Assembly (NCBI GenBank): GCA_027682925.1
Contig: JAQCYU010000021.1
Coordinates: 1 to 41,408 of the forward strand
From: Coriobacteriaceae bacterium AF45-21
GTDB lineage: Bacteria > Actinomycetota > Coriobacteriia > Coriobacteriales > Coriobacteriaceae
Direction of reading: 5' to 3'
Length of the DNA: 41,408 bases
Position numbers and translations under genes: made by a program. Under the pieces are notes generated by a model. The model saw only the letters and a program-made list of their open reading frames with translations. It was not told where the DNA came from and ran no database searches. This document shows positions 28,110-36,401 of the stretch, piece by piece (position 1 is the stretch's first letter; every line of letters starts with the position of its first letter).

Positions 28110-29047
28110 TTACAACACGGACCTGACCGCAGCTTCGATGCCGTCGGCGTCCAAACCGTACTTATGCAGCAAATCGACCGCAGGGCCGGACTCGCCGTAC
28201 ACATCGCGCACGCCGACGCGACGCATCGGCACTGGATGCTGCTCCGCGAGCACCGAGGCAACGGCCTCGCCAAGACCACCGATAATCGAATGCTCCTCGG
28301 CGGTGACCACGCGACCGGTCTTCTTGGCGCTGGCAACCACCAAACGCTCATCGAGCGGTTTGATCGTATGCATGTTGATGACCTCAGCATCGATGCCGTC
28401 GGCAGCGAGCGCCTCGGCAGCCTCAAGCGCCTCGGCGACCATGAGGCCGCATGCAACGATAGTCACATCGGACCCCTCGCGCACGACTACGCCGCGACCA
28501 ATCTTGAACTCATAGTCCTCGTGATCGTTGATGACCGGTGTTGCCAAGCGGCCGAAGCGCATGTAAACCGGGCCCTCAAACTCATAAGCGGCGCGCACAC
28601 AGGCACGAGCCTCGACGTCGTCGGCGGGAACGACCACCGTCATACCCGGAATCGTGCGCATGAGTGCGATATCCTCGCAGCACTGGTGCGTGGCGCCGTC
28701 CTCGCCCACCGAAATGCCGGCATGGGTAGCGCCAATCTTGACGTTGAGGTGCGGGTAGCCAATGGAATTACGCACTTGCTCGTACGCGCGGCCGGCGGCG
28801 AACATGGCAAAGGTGCTCGCAAAGGCGACGTGCCCGTGGTCGCAATGCCGGCGGCGAGCCCCATCAAGTTACTCTCGGCAATGCCGGCGTCGTAGAAGCG
28901 CTCAGGGTGCGCACCCTTAAACTTACCCGTCTGCGTAGCGGCAGCCAGGTCGGCATCGAGCACTACAAAGTCATCGTGCTCATTGCCCAGCTCGACGAGC
29001 GCCTCGCCGTAGCTTACGCGCGTGGCGACTTTTTTGACCTCTGCCAT
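28110..29047 (-). CDS. Transketolase, C-terminal (pyrimidine-binding) subunit, frameshifted
   Basis: The second half of a split transketolase, which moves two-carbon ketol units between sugar phosphates using thiamine diphosphate. The N-terminal part (VATRVSYGEALVELG, FVVLDADLAAATQTGKF, HPERFYDAGIAESNLMGLAAG) is the pyrimidine-binding domain with its catalytic Glu region (GIAESN). A G or C is missing near 28833 (ATTG should continue HVAFASTFAMF). The next frame gives RAYEQVRNSIGYPHLNVKIG, HQCCEDIALMRTIPGM and the C-terminal domain (TIKPLDERLV, EEHSIIGGLGEAVA). Its ATG overlaps the stop of the N half, so the two are made together. Confidence 0.94.
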
Positions 29048-29877
29048 TAGAGCTCCTCTCCTGCTGCCGCGAGCCCGGCCATGGCCTGCTCAAACTGCTC
29101 GTCATTGGGCGCCTTGCCATGCCAGCCAACCTGGTTCTCCATAAAGGAGACGCCTTTGCCCTTCACCGTCTCGGCGATGATAGCGACGGGCGCGCCGGTC
29201 ACCTCACGAGCCCCAGCGAAAGCCGCCTCAATCTGCGCCATGTCGTTGCCATCGGCTAGCTCTATCACATGCCACTTAAAGGCGCGGAACTTGTCAGCGA
29301 GCGGCATCGCCGAGTTGACCTCATCGATCGTGCCGTCAATCTGCAAGCCGTTGTGGTCGACGACGGCAACAAGATTGTCGAGCGCATGGTTGCCGGCAAA
29401 CATGGCCGCCTCCCACACCTGGCCCTCCTCGCACTCACCGTCGCCCAGCAACGTGTAGACACGGTAGCCGTCGCCCCAGTGCTTAGCGGCAAGCGCCATT
29501 CCAACTGCAGCAGAGATGCCCTGACCGAGCGATCCGGTGGACATATCGATGCCCGGGGTGTCGTTCATGTTGGGATGGCCCTGCAGTCGGCTGCCAATAT
29601 GGCGGAGCGTCTCGAGCTCTTCGACGGGAAAATAGCCGCGATTTGCCAACACCGAATACAGGCCCGGCGCCGCGTGACCCTTGGAGAGCACAAAGCGATC
29701 GCGATCGGCCTTGCGAGGGTCGGCAGGATCGATATTCATTTCCTCAAAGTACAGATACGTCATGATGTCGGCAGCACCGAGCGATCCACCCGGATGTCCC
29801 GACTTGGCCGCGTGAACCGCAGTCACGACACCCTTCCTGACCTCATTGGCGACCTTCGCCAGCTCCTGGTTGGTCAT
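29047..29877 (-). CDS. Transketolase, N-terminal (ThDP-pyrophosphate-binding) subunit
   Basis: A 276-residue partner of the following gene. Motifs: AVHAAKSGHPGGSLGAADI (active-site His), DRFVLSKGHAAPGLYSVL, STGSLGQGISAAVGMALAA and the ThDP/Mg motif LLGDGECEEGQVWEAAMFA followed by VDHNGLQIDG. Splitting of transketolase into two genes is common in archaea, Firmicutes and Actinobacteria. The start at 29877 has GAGAGG eight bases upstream. Confidence 0.96.
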   Translation of the reverse strand: MTNQELAKVANEVRKGVVTAVHAAKSGHPGGSLGAADIMTYLYFEEMNIDPADPRKADRDRFVLSKGHAAPGLYSVLANRGYFPVEELETLRHIGSRLQGHPNMNDTPGIDMSTGSLGQGISAAVGMALAAKHWGDGYRVYTLLGDGECEEGQVWEAAMFAGNHALDNLVAVVDHNGLQIDGTIDEVNSAMPLADKFRAFKWHVIELADGNDMAQIEAAFAGAREVTGAPVAIIAETVKGKGVSFMENQVGWHGKAPNDEQFEQAMAGLAAAGEEL

Positions 29878-29900
29878 ACGAATTCCTCTCTTGAGAACAA

Positions 29901-29929
29901 CCCCGGCACCGGATGACGCGATGCCGGGG
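29901..29929 (-). other. Intercistronic hairpin between transaldolase-like and transketolase genes
   Basis: A perfect 8-bp stem, ccccggca with tgccgggg, lies in the 60-base gap between fsa and the transketolase N half. There is no T-run, so it is more likely an RNA processing or stability element than a terminator. Confidence 0.55.
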
Positions 29930-29940
29930 CAATCCACTCG

Positions 29941-30624
29941 TTAAGCCTGAGCGACGACCTTCTGCCAGTCAGCCTCGAACGAGGCAAGGCCCTGGTCGGT
30001 CAGCGGGTGATGCAGGCACTTCTTGAGAGCGGCCATGGGCACGGTCGCGATGTCGGCGCCAAGAAGAGCCGCCTGGGTCACGTGGTTGGGCGTGCGGACC
30101 GAAGCGGTGATGATCTCAACGGTGTCGTCGACGTTCTTGCCGGTCCAGTCATAGTTCTTGATGCAAGTCACAACATTGTCGAGCTGCGAGATGCCGTCCT
30201 CGGCGATGTCGTCAAAGCGGCCGACAAACGGGCTGATGTAGCGGGCACCGGCGTTGGCGGCCATAAGGGCCTGCGTCGGCGAGAAGACGAGCGTCATGTT
30301 GACGCGCACGCCAGCATCGGCCAGCGCACGGCAGGCGGCAAGGCCGGCCTCGCACACGGGAAGCTTGACCACGATGTTGGGGGCGAGGGCGGCAAGGCGC
30401 TTGCCCTCCTCGATCATACCCTCGGCAGTGGTCGCGGTAGACTCGGCGGACACGGGCAGGCCCTCGCAGAGCTCGGCAATCTTGAGCATATGCGGCTCAA
30501 AGTCGGCAAGCTTGCCGCCGGTCTTGGCGTACAGGGACGGGTTGGTGGTAACACCGGCCAGGCAGCCCCAGCTCTTGGCCTCGGCAATCTCGTCCAGATT
30601 GGCGGTATCGATAAAGAACTTCAT
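29941..30624 (-). CDS. fsa: Transaldolase / fructose-6-phosphate aldolase family (TalC/FsaA type)
   Basis: A 227-residue class I aldolase of the short transaldolase family. MKFFIDTANLDEIAEAKSWG and GVTTNPSLYAKTG are signature N-terminal sequences, the Schiff-base Lys lies in NIVVKLPVCEAG, and NMTLVFSPTQALMAANAGARYISPFVGRFDD and HVTQAALLGADIATVP complete the barrel. Members act either as transaldolase (dihydroxyacetone transfer) or as fructose-6-phosphate aldolase, and sequence alone does not decide between them here. Next to a split transketolase, transaldolase activity is likely. The start at 30624 has AAGGAG eight bases upstream. Confidence 0.94.
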   Translation of the reverse strand: MKFFIDTANLDEIAEAKSWGCLAGVTTNPSLYAKTGGKLADFEPHMLKIAELCEGLPVSAESTATTAEGMIEEGKRLAALAPNIVVKLPVCEAGLAACRALADAGVRVNMTLVFSPTQALMAANAGARYISPFVGRFDDIAEDGISQLDNVVTCIKNYDWTGKNVDDTVEIITASVRTPNHVTQAALLGADIATVPMAALKKCLHHPLTDQGLASFEADWQKVVAQA

Positions 30625-30701
30625 GGTGCAAACTCCTTCAAATGAATTGCTAGTAATCCTAAGGACAGTGGCCCGATCGTCGGTCAATCCAACGTCAGCG
30701 A

Positions 30702-30800
30702 GCGGGCAGCTGCCGTGGCAAGGTGGCGCGAAAGAGGAGCGAAGCGTACTTTGGTACGCGAGCGACGGCTTGAGCGCCAGATTGCCCGGCAGATGCCCGT
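30702..30800. repeat. Large imperfect hairpin, family C copy 1
   Basis: The outer arms (gcgggcagctgccg... at 30702-30729 and ...cccggcagatgcccgt at 30774-30800) pair imperfectly. The inner core gaaagaggagcg, gcgtac-tttg-gtacgc, agcgacgg matches the element at 40241-40351. It lies between the GatZ-like gene and fsa. Confidence 0.8.
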
Positions 30801-30814
30801 ACAGCGTCGACCGG

Positions 30815-30838
30815 TCCGGCGTTTGTCAAAACGCCGGA
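30815..30838 (-). other. Hairpin just after the GatZ-like gene
   Basis: tccggcgttt pairs with aaacgccgga around gtca, five bases past the GatZ-like stop. It has no downstream T-run on the minus strand. Candidate mRNA 3'-end stabiliser or attenuator within the operon. Confidence 0.5.
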
Positions 30839-30843
30839 ACTAC

Positions 30844-32118
30844 TTAGTCCTCGAGAGCCTTCTCGATGCGGCTCGTGACGCCCTTGAGGTTAAGGCCGAC
30901 GACGTACTGTTTGATCGGGCGCTTGATGTGCTCGATCACAAAGCGCTTGCCGTCGATGTCCTGGGCAGCGAGGTTGCGATAGAGCTTCTCGACCTGCTCC
31001 TTGACCTCAGGATCGTTAAAGGCGTAGTGGCCGGAGACATCCAGAATCTTCAGGCTGAGCTCGTCGTCGGCCAGAATGTCGTCAACCTGCAGGTTAACGT
31101 CGTCGCCGGTCATCCACTTGCGCCAACGCTCGGTCTTGATAGCCTTGACCAGCAGCGTGTGATACAGGTCGGAGGGATCGTCGCACAGGCCGTTGTCGAC
31201 CAGAATCTGCTCGGTAGCGCAGAGCTTGAGGTAGGCGCGGGTCTCCTCGGTGCCGTACTGAGGGGCGACATTTGAGGCCGTCACGTGAGCCGGGATGTGC
31301 TCGAGCAGCGTTGCGTCATCCAGATAGTCGGCGTTGTGCTCCTTCAGGCCCACGCCGTAGCGCTTTGCCATGTCGGCGAGCTCGCGGGCGTTCTTAAAGT
31401 TGTAATGGCCGACCTGCTCGGTCCAACGGGTAAGCGTGCCGGTCTGACCGACGATAAAGGTGGGCATGGGGCAGCCGCGCTTCTCGAGCTCGGGCTGCAG
31501 CTGAGAAATGAATTCCTCGTACTTATCGGTAGAGGTCAAGCCGCCATTGGTCTCCTCGGTACCGACCTCATAGGCGACCTCGGGCAGGTTATGCTCGCGA
31601 CGGTACTGCTCAAGGTAGTCGATAAGATCAATCGTGCGGCGAAGCACCACGTCGAGCGGAATAACCTTGCCGATCTGATAGGGGTCCTTGGTGGGGTCGA
31701 CCATCAGCAGGTCAAAGCCCGCCTCCATGTCGGCGACGAAGGACTTGCGGGCGAGCTCCATGGCCTCGTCCTCGGGCAGGTGGGCGTTACGCTCCTCGTC
31801 GCGCTGCCACGGACCGCCGTGATCGCGGCACAGGTAGTACGGACCGGTGTAACCCACCTCGTCGGCAACCTTCTTGATGTCGGCGGCAAAGCGCGTCTGG
31901 TCCCAACCGTTGACGTAGCCGGCGCCCATCTCGTCCATATCGACCTGGTTGCGGCTGGCGATAAACATGGGCGGGAAATCCTCGTCCTTGGCAAGCTCGA
32001 ACACGGCCTGAATCAGGTTGGGGCTCATGGGGCCAATGCCGACCATGGTTGCGTGATCGCCGCTATCCTGCAGCTTGAGCATGCCCTGAACGGCCTGGCG
32101 GATGGTGAGGTTGGACAT
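30844..32118 (-). CDS. GatZ/KbaZ-like (tagatose-bisphosphate aldolase non-catalytic subunit family)
   Basis: A 424-residue TIM-barrel protein of the GatZ/KbaZ family. Visible family features are FIASRNQVDMDEMGAGYVNG (compare the SNQV...GGYTGM stretch of GatZ), YLCRDHGGPWQRDE (compare GGDHLGPNCW), FDLLMVDPTKDP, a conserved YEVGTEETNGG, FIVGQTGTLT and the C-terminal YVVGLNLKGVTSRIEKALED. In E. coli GatZ and KbaZ stabilise the catalytic aldolases GatY and KbaY. No GatY/KbaY homologue is present here. Some family members have been reported to have sugar-phosphate C4-epimerase activity, which would fit a gene working without an aldolase partner. The start has AAGGAG seven bases upstream. It is the second gene of the operon. 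Confidence 0.85.
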   Translation of the reverse strand: MSNLTIRQAVQGMLKLQDSGDHATMVGIGPMSPNLIQAVFELAKDEDFPPMFIASRNQVDMDEMGAGYVNGWDQTRFAADIKKVADEVGYTGPYYLCRDHGGPWQRDEERNAHLPEDEAMELARKSFVADMEAGFDLLMVDPTKDPYQIGKVIPLDVVLRRTIDLIDYLEQYRREHNLPEVAYEVGTEETNGGLTSTDKYEEFISQLQPELEKRGCPMPTFIVGQTGTLTRWTEQVGHYNFKNARELADMAKRYGVGLKEHNADYLDDATLLEHIPAHVTASNVAPQYGTEETRAYLKLCATEQILVDNGLCDDPSDLYHTLLVKAIKTERWRKWMTGDDVNLQVDDILADDELSLKILDVSGHYAFNDPEVKEQVEKLYRNLAAQDIDGKRFVIEHIKRPIKQYVVGLNLKGVTSRIEKALED

Positions 32119-32211
32119 TTTGTTCTCCTTCTCCAGAGGATTTTTGACAAAAGTTCCCTGGGACCCAGATGTGGGCCCTATCAGTACGGATGGATTTTGT
32201 TGTGTAGGGGC

Positions 32212-32247
32212 GGTTGTGCGGAGTCAAATCCATCCCTCCGCACAACC
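32212..32247 (-). other. Intercistronic hairpin after PTS IIBC
   Basis: A perfect 12-bp stem, ggttgtgcggag with ctccgcacaacc, lies 16 bases past the PTS stop. There is no T-run on the minus strand. A second small hairpin (gggaccca/tgggccc, 32160-32178) lies nearer the next gene. Both fall in the gap before the GatZ-like gene. Confidence 0.6.
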
Positions 32248-32262
32248 GGAGTCCTTAAAGGT

Positions 32263-33734
32263 TTACTTGGCCTGCTTATCGAGCGTGGGCTTCATGGCAA
32301 TCAGGATTGCAGCGGCGACCACGGAGCCAATCACGATGTCCAGGCAGAACAGCGCGACGTTGTTGGTGGCAAGGGCGACGATAAAGCCACCGTGTGGGAC
32401 GTAGCAGTCGATACCCTGGAAGGCGGCGAGTGCCGCACCCACGGCAGAGCCGATGCAGATGCCGGGCAGGGTGTGGCCAAGGTCCTTGACCGCGAAGGGG
32501 ATAGCGCCCTCGGTGATGCCGATGCAGCCCATGAACAGTGCGGAGATACCCATCTGGCGATCGGCGTCATCGAACTTGTTCTTGGCGATGAGCGCAGCGA
32601 GGCCACAGGCGATCGGGGGAATGGCGACGGCGACGCGGAACATACCGTTGGGGCCATAGATGCCGGAGGCCATGATGGCCATAGTAAAGGTCGAAGCGGT
32701 CTTATTGATGGGGCCACCCATATCGAAGGCGGTCATAACGCCAATGACCAGGCCCAGGACGACGGCGGAGCCGCCCTGCAGGCTACCGAGCACGCTGGTG
32801 AGCCAATCCATCACAAAGCCAAGCGGCGTGGCCAGGATGTAGATGTAGGCCATGCCCAGGACGAGCGAGGTCAGAATCGGGATGATCAGGATCGGCATGA
32901 TGGTCTGGATGGTGTTGTTGACCTTCCAGGTCTTCATCCAGCGGACAAAGTAACCGCAGATGACAGCCATGATCATGCGCCCAAGAAGCCAGTCGAAACG
33001 CTGTTGCCGCTCGGAGTAACGACTGCGTTGTTGACCAGGTAGCCCAGGACAAAACCGGGGGCGAGCGCGGGCTTGCCGGCCATCGAGTAGGAGATGTAAG
33101 CCGCAAGCACCGGGATCATCATGGAGATGCCGGCCATGCCGATGGTGTTAAGACTCACCATCAGCGGATTCGTAACCTCCATGCCGTTGGCGCCGGCGGT
33201 ACCGGATGCCAACGAGAAGGCGAGGAACACGCCACCGATAACGACAATGGGGATAAAATAGGAAACGCCGGTATTGAATGCATTGAGCAGCGTCTTGCCA
33301 GGATCGGCAAAGATAGACTGCTTGGACGCCGGTGTCGGGGCCTGCGGGGCAGCGGAGACGGCCTTCTTCTCTGCCTTGGCCTCGGCCTTGGGCGCGTCAA
33401 CGGCGCCACCCGTCGCCTTGATGATCTCAACAGCCTGGTCGATGATCTTGACCGGATCGGCGATCACATCGGAAGTACCGACCTTGAGGAACTTGCCCTC
33501 GGCCATCTTCTGCTCAAAACGGTCCTCGTTCTCGACACCCACGTCGACGGACTCCAGGACCAGGTCGGCGGAGTCCACGTCTTCCTGCGTGAGCTCATTC
33601 TCGATACCCAGGCCACCCTGAGCCTCGACCTTGCACTCGATGCCACGGGCGGCGCATTCATCCTGAATCGCCTTCTGGGCCATATACGTGTGGGCAATAC
33701 CCACGGTACAGGCGGCAACGCCTACGATCTTCAT
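32263..33734 (-). CDS. PTS fructose-family transporter, fused IIB-IIC, frameshifted
   Basis: It imports and phosphorylates a sugar. The N-terminal IIB domain begins MKIVGVAACTVGIAHTYMAQKAI, with the phosphorylated Cys at the start of the loop. The usual family loop is CPTGIAHT, here CTVGIAHT. A Pro/Ala/Lys linker (APKAEAKAEKKAVSAA) follows, then the multi-helix IIC domain (FNTGVSYFIPIVVIGGVFLA; PALAPGFVLGYLV; TAFDMGGPINKTA; MGCIGITEGAIPFAVKD; YVPHGGFIVALAT). One base is missing near 32973 (STGFLGA should continue MIMAVICGYF). The start at 33734 has GAGGGA upstream. It is the first gene of the operon, and its IIA partner is the last. The exact sugar is not evident. Confidence 0.92.
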
Positions 33735-33893
33735 TGCTTCCCTCTTTTCATAGAGTTGCGTGCGCAAGACACCGTTTGCGGAGGCCTCCGGAGCATCCCC
33801 TGCCGTTTGGACTTGCTGTCTTTTCGACAAGACCAATATAGGTGCTCGTTTTTCTTAATGCCAGCTTATTTCGGTAAACGCGCAGGTCAGAGC

Positions 33894-33928
33894 GTTGGTT
33901 ATGCGATTTAGTTATGCGTTTAACCAAA
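33894..33928. promoter_or_regulatory. Candidate LacI-type operator region between the sugar operon and its regulator
   Basis: ttggtta and ttaaccaa form an inverted repeat at 33894-33928, and ttatgcg is directly repeated inside it. This is the only strong symmetry in the 415-base gap between PTS IIBC and the divergent LacI gene. The rest of the gap is AT-rich and holds no gene. Binding by the adjacent LacI protein is inferred. Confidence 0.5.
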
Positions 33929-34149
33929 AATGAATCCTGCGATTTTGCCCTCGATTTCAAAAGTCAAGAAGTATTTGATTTTCTCGGTAGACGGCAGATA
34001 CGCATGCCGGTCACAAATTTCGACCCCACCCGTATACCGCATTTGTTGCATACTCATATGAAAGGAGAAAGCCGCTCACCGAAGCGCATCCCTCACCAAG
34101 ACTCAAAGTCATCATGTTGGAAAATGCTCATCTGTCGGAAGGAGTCGCT

Positions 34150-35160
34150 GTGGCAAAACAGCGCGTTACGATTGCAGACGTCGCTCGAGAGGCGGGAACC
34201 TCGACGGCAAGCGTCTCGTATTACCTCAACGACAAACGAGAAAAGCTTAGCGAAAAGACGCAGACAAAGATTGCGCGCGTCATCAAGGAACTCGGATACG
34301 TTCCCAACGCCCAAGCGCAGACGCTCACCGGCAAGCAAACCCACGTCATTGCCATCATCATTTTGGATAACACCAACAAATGGGCGGGGCTCGTTCTCAA
34401 TGGCATGGAGCAGGTCATGCTCCCCGCGGGCTACCAGACGGTCGTTTGCACGAGCAACTTTAACCCCGAGACCGAGCTCATGTACGTCGACAAGATGCTC
34501 TCGCTGGGCGTCGATGGCTTTATCATCCAGCCCACGGCAAATTTCAAGGCCGTGCACGACCGCATTAGACGCGCCGGCAAGCCCGTCGTCTTTTTTGACG
34601 CGGCCATCTACAGCCCAGGCACCAGCTGGATCAAAACCAACCTCTACGACGGCGTGTACAACGCCACGCAGGCGCTTCTCGATGCCGGCTACGAGGACTT
34701 TTTCTCCATTGCCGCCAATATGACCGAAATGCGCACCCGCATGGAACGTTTTCAGGGATATGCCGAGGCATTAGCCGCGAATGGGCAGCTCTACAAAGCC
34801 ATCCCCATCGATCACAACAAGCCGTCAATCAACGAGCTCACCGAATACTTTAAATACAAGTTCAACCCCGCCAAGCGTACGCTCATCTTTGTCCAAAACC
34901 AATGGGCGCTCCCCCGCGTCTACAAGGCACTTCAGCCCATGGCCCATCTGCTTCCGCAGCAAATCGGCCTTTTGGGACTCAACTGCGAAGACTGGACCAA
35001 TCTCACCACACCGACCGTCTCCACCATCATCGAGCCCGTCGACCAGGAAGGCAGGGAGGCGGCCGAGATGCTCCTCGCGCTACTCGATGGCAGCAGCACA
35101 CCCGGTGAGCAGCGCATTCTCGAATGCAAACTCAATTGGCTCGGTTCCACCTCGATCTAG
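34150..35160 (+). CDS. LacI-family regulator, probable controller of the sugar operon
   Basis: A 336-residue LacI repressor. HTH: TIADVAREAGTSTASVSYYLNDKREKLSEKT, with hinge YVPNAQAQTLTGKQT. The effector domain is IIILDNTNKWAGLVLNGMEQ, GVDGFIIQPTANF, PVVFFDAAI, DAGYEDFFSIA, YAEALAANG, and a C-terminal LLGLNCEDWTNLTTPTVSTI. The GTG start at 34150 is preceded by GGAAGGAG at ideal spacing, whereas the ATG at 34114 has no ribosome binding site. It is divergent from the PTS/GatZ/transketolase operon and most likely senses its substrate or a phosphorylated intermediate. Confidence 0.92.
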   Translation: MAKQRVTIADVAREAGTSTASVSYYLNDKREKLSEKTQTKIARVIKELGYVPNAQAQTLTGKQTHVIAIIILDNTNKWAGLVLNGMEQVMLPAGYQTVVCTSNFNPETELMYVDKMLSLGVDGFIIQPTANFKAVHDRIRRAGKPVVFFDAAIYSPGTSWIKTNLYDGVYNATQALLDAGYEDFFSIAANMTEMRTRMERFQGYAEALAANGQLYKAIPIDHNKPSINELTEYFKYKFNPAKRTLIFVQNQWALPRVYKALQPMAHLLPQQIGLLGLNCEDWTNLTTPTVSTIIEPVDQEGREAAEMLLALLDGSSTPGEQRILECKLNWLGSTSI

Positions 35161-35289
35161 CCATGCGTCAAATATGAGGCAAATAAATCAGTAGCGTTTG
35201 TCCCAAATCTTAAGTATTTGTTCGACAGAACGGCCCCTGCCGGCTCCTGCTAGACTGGTAGATTCCCAATTGACTAGCCAGGAGTCTCC

Positions 35290-36272
35290 ATGTCGCGCAA
35301 GTCCGCCTACAAGCAAGTACTTTCCATCGGCACCGCCGTGGTGCTGGGGTTTGCGCTGTTCACGGGGTCGCTCGACGGAGCGCCCAAGCTGTTGTCGCCG
35401 CAAAGCGATGAGCAGGCAGCGGCTCTGGCCGAAAAACAAAACGAGAGCCCCAGCCGCACCGACGACGAGGCGGACCTGGTTGCCCGGCTCGAATCGGGAA
35501 CAGCGAACTCCTCGGACTCTCAAAATAGCCAAGACTCTGGCGATGACTCCGACTCCGCCGCGACCGATACCGATGACGACGCTTCCGCGGACAGCGCCGC
35601 CACCCCCATCGACGAGGTCGAAAATCCCGATCTCGACCGCGCGCGCGGCGTATACCTCACCAGCATTCCCGACTACGCCGGTAACCCCTACGTCGCCCTT
35701 CGCGCCGATGGCACGCATCCACTAGGCACGCCGTCGTTCACGCTCGATGAATACGAACGGGCCACCGAAGAAGGATGCTTTAAGAAGTTCTCTAAACTCG
35801 ACAGCCTAGGCCGCACCCGCAAAGCACTCGCCTGCATAGGACCCGAGTCGCTCGGCCAAGGCAAGCGCGGCGATATCTCGCGTATCCATCCCGCTGGATG
35901 CGCCAGCAGCGCTACGACTTTATTCCAGGCCAGAGCCTCTACAACCGCTGTCACCTTATCGCCTGGTCGCTCTGCGGCGAAAACGCCAACCGTAAGAATC
36001 TCCTCACCGGCACGCGCTATCTCAACGAGACGGGCATGCTACCGTTTGAAGAGCAGATTCTCAACTATATTCGCGATACGGGTAACCATGTGCTCTACCG
36101 CGTCACGCCCATGTATAACGAAGAGGAACTTGTCTGCCGTGGCGTGCGCCTTGAGGCGCAATCGGTCGAGGACCACGGCAAGACCCTCTGCTTCCACGTA
36201 TATTGCTACAACCTGCAGCCGCACGTGCAGATCGACTACACCACCGGCCGCAATCAGGCCTCGGGAGACTAG
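35290..36272 (+). CDS. Secreted DNA/RNA non-specific endonuclease (DNA-entry nuclease family), frameshifted
   Basis: An extracellular or membrane-anchored nuclease. A hydrophobic N-terminal anchor (YKQVLSIGTAVVLGFALFTG) is followed by a long acidic Ser/Asp/Thr-rich linker (residues about 60-105), then the beta-beta-alpha-metal nuclease domain. NRCHLIAWSLCGENANRKNL stands where EndA-type nucleases have the catalytic NRSHL...GENA..N motif, followed by LTGTRYLN, MLPFEEQILNYI and VLYRVTPMYN. The frame breaks near 35897. A one-base or four-base loss fits, and the four-base case would restore a GGATGGAT repeat and a typical GWMRQQRYDFIPG. The start has AGGAG six bases upstream. Confidence 0.9.
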
Positions 36273-36331
36273 GGCCGACCAAGCTGTCCCAAAACCTAAA
36301 ATGATCCGTTCTCCTCCGTCCCCCAGGGATC

Positions 36332-36367
36332 AAAAAGGGCCGCTCCGGATTACCCAGAGCGGCCCTT
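36332..36367 (-). terminator. Rho-independent terminator of the EF-G-like gene
   Basis: aagggccgctc (36335-36345) pairs with gagcggccctt (36357-36367), followed on the minus strand by tttttgat. Confidence 0.88.
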
Positions 36368-36401
36368 GCATCAACATGCGTGGCGCAGACAAAGCCACAC
36401 G

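Noticed and set aside
31285..33042. Long plus-strand open frame (585 codons) opposite the GatZ-like and PTS genes
   Set aside because: It lies antisense to two well-recognised genes, has no ribosome binding site and its translation is low-complexity.
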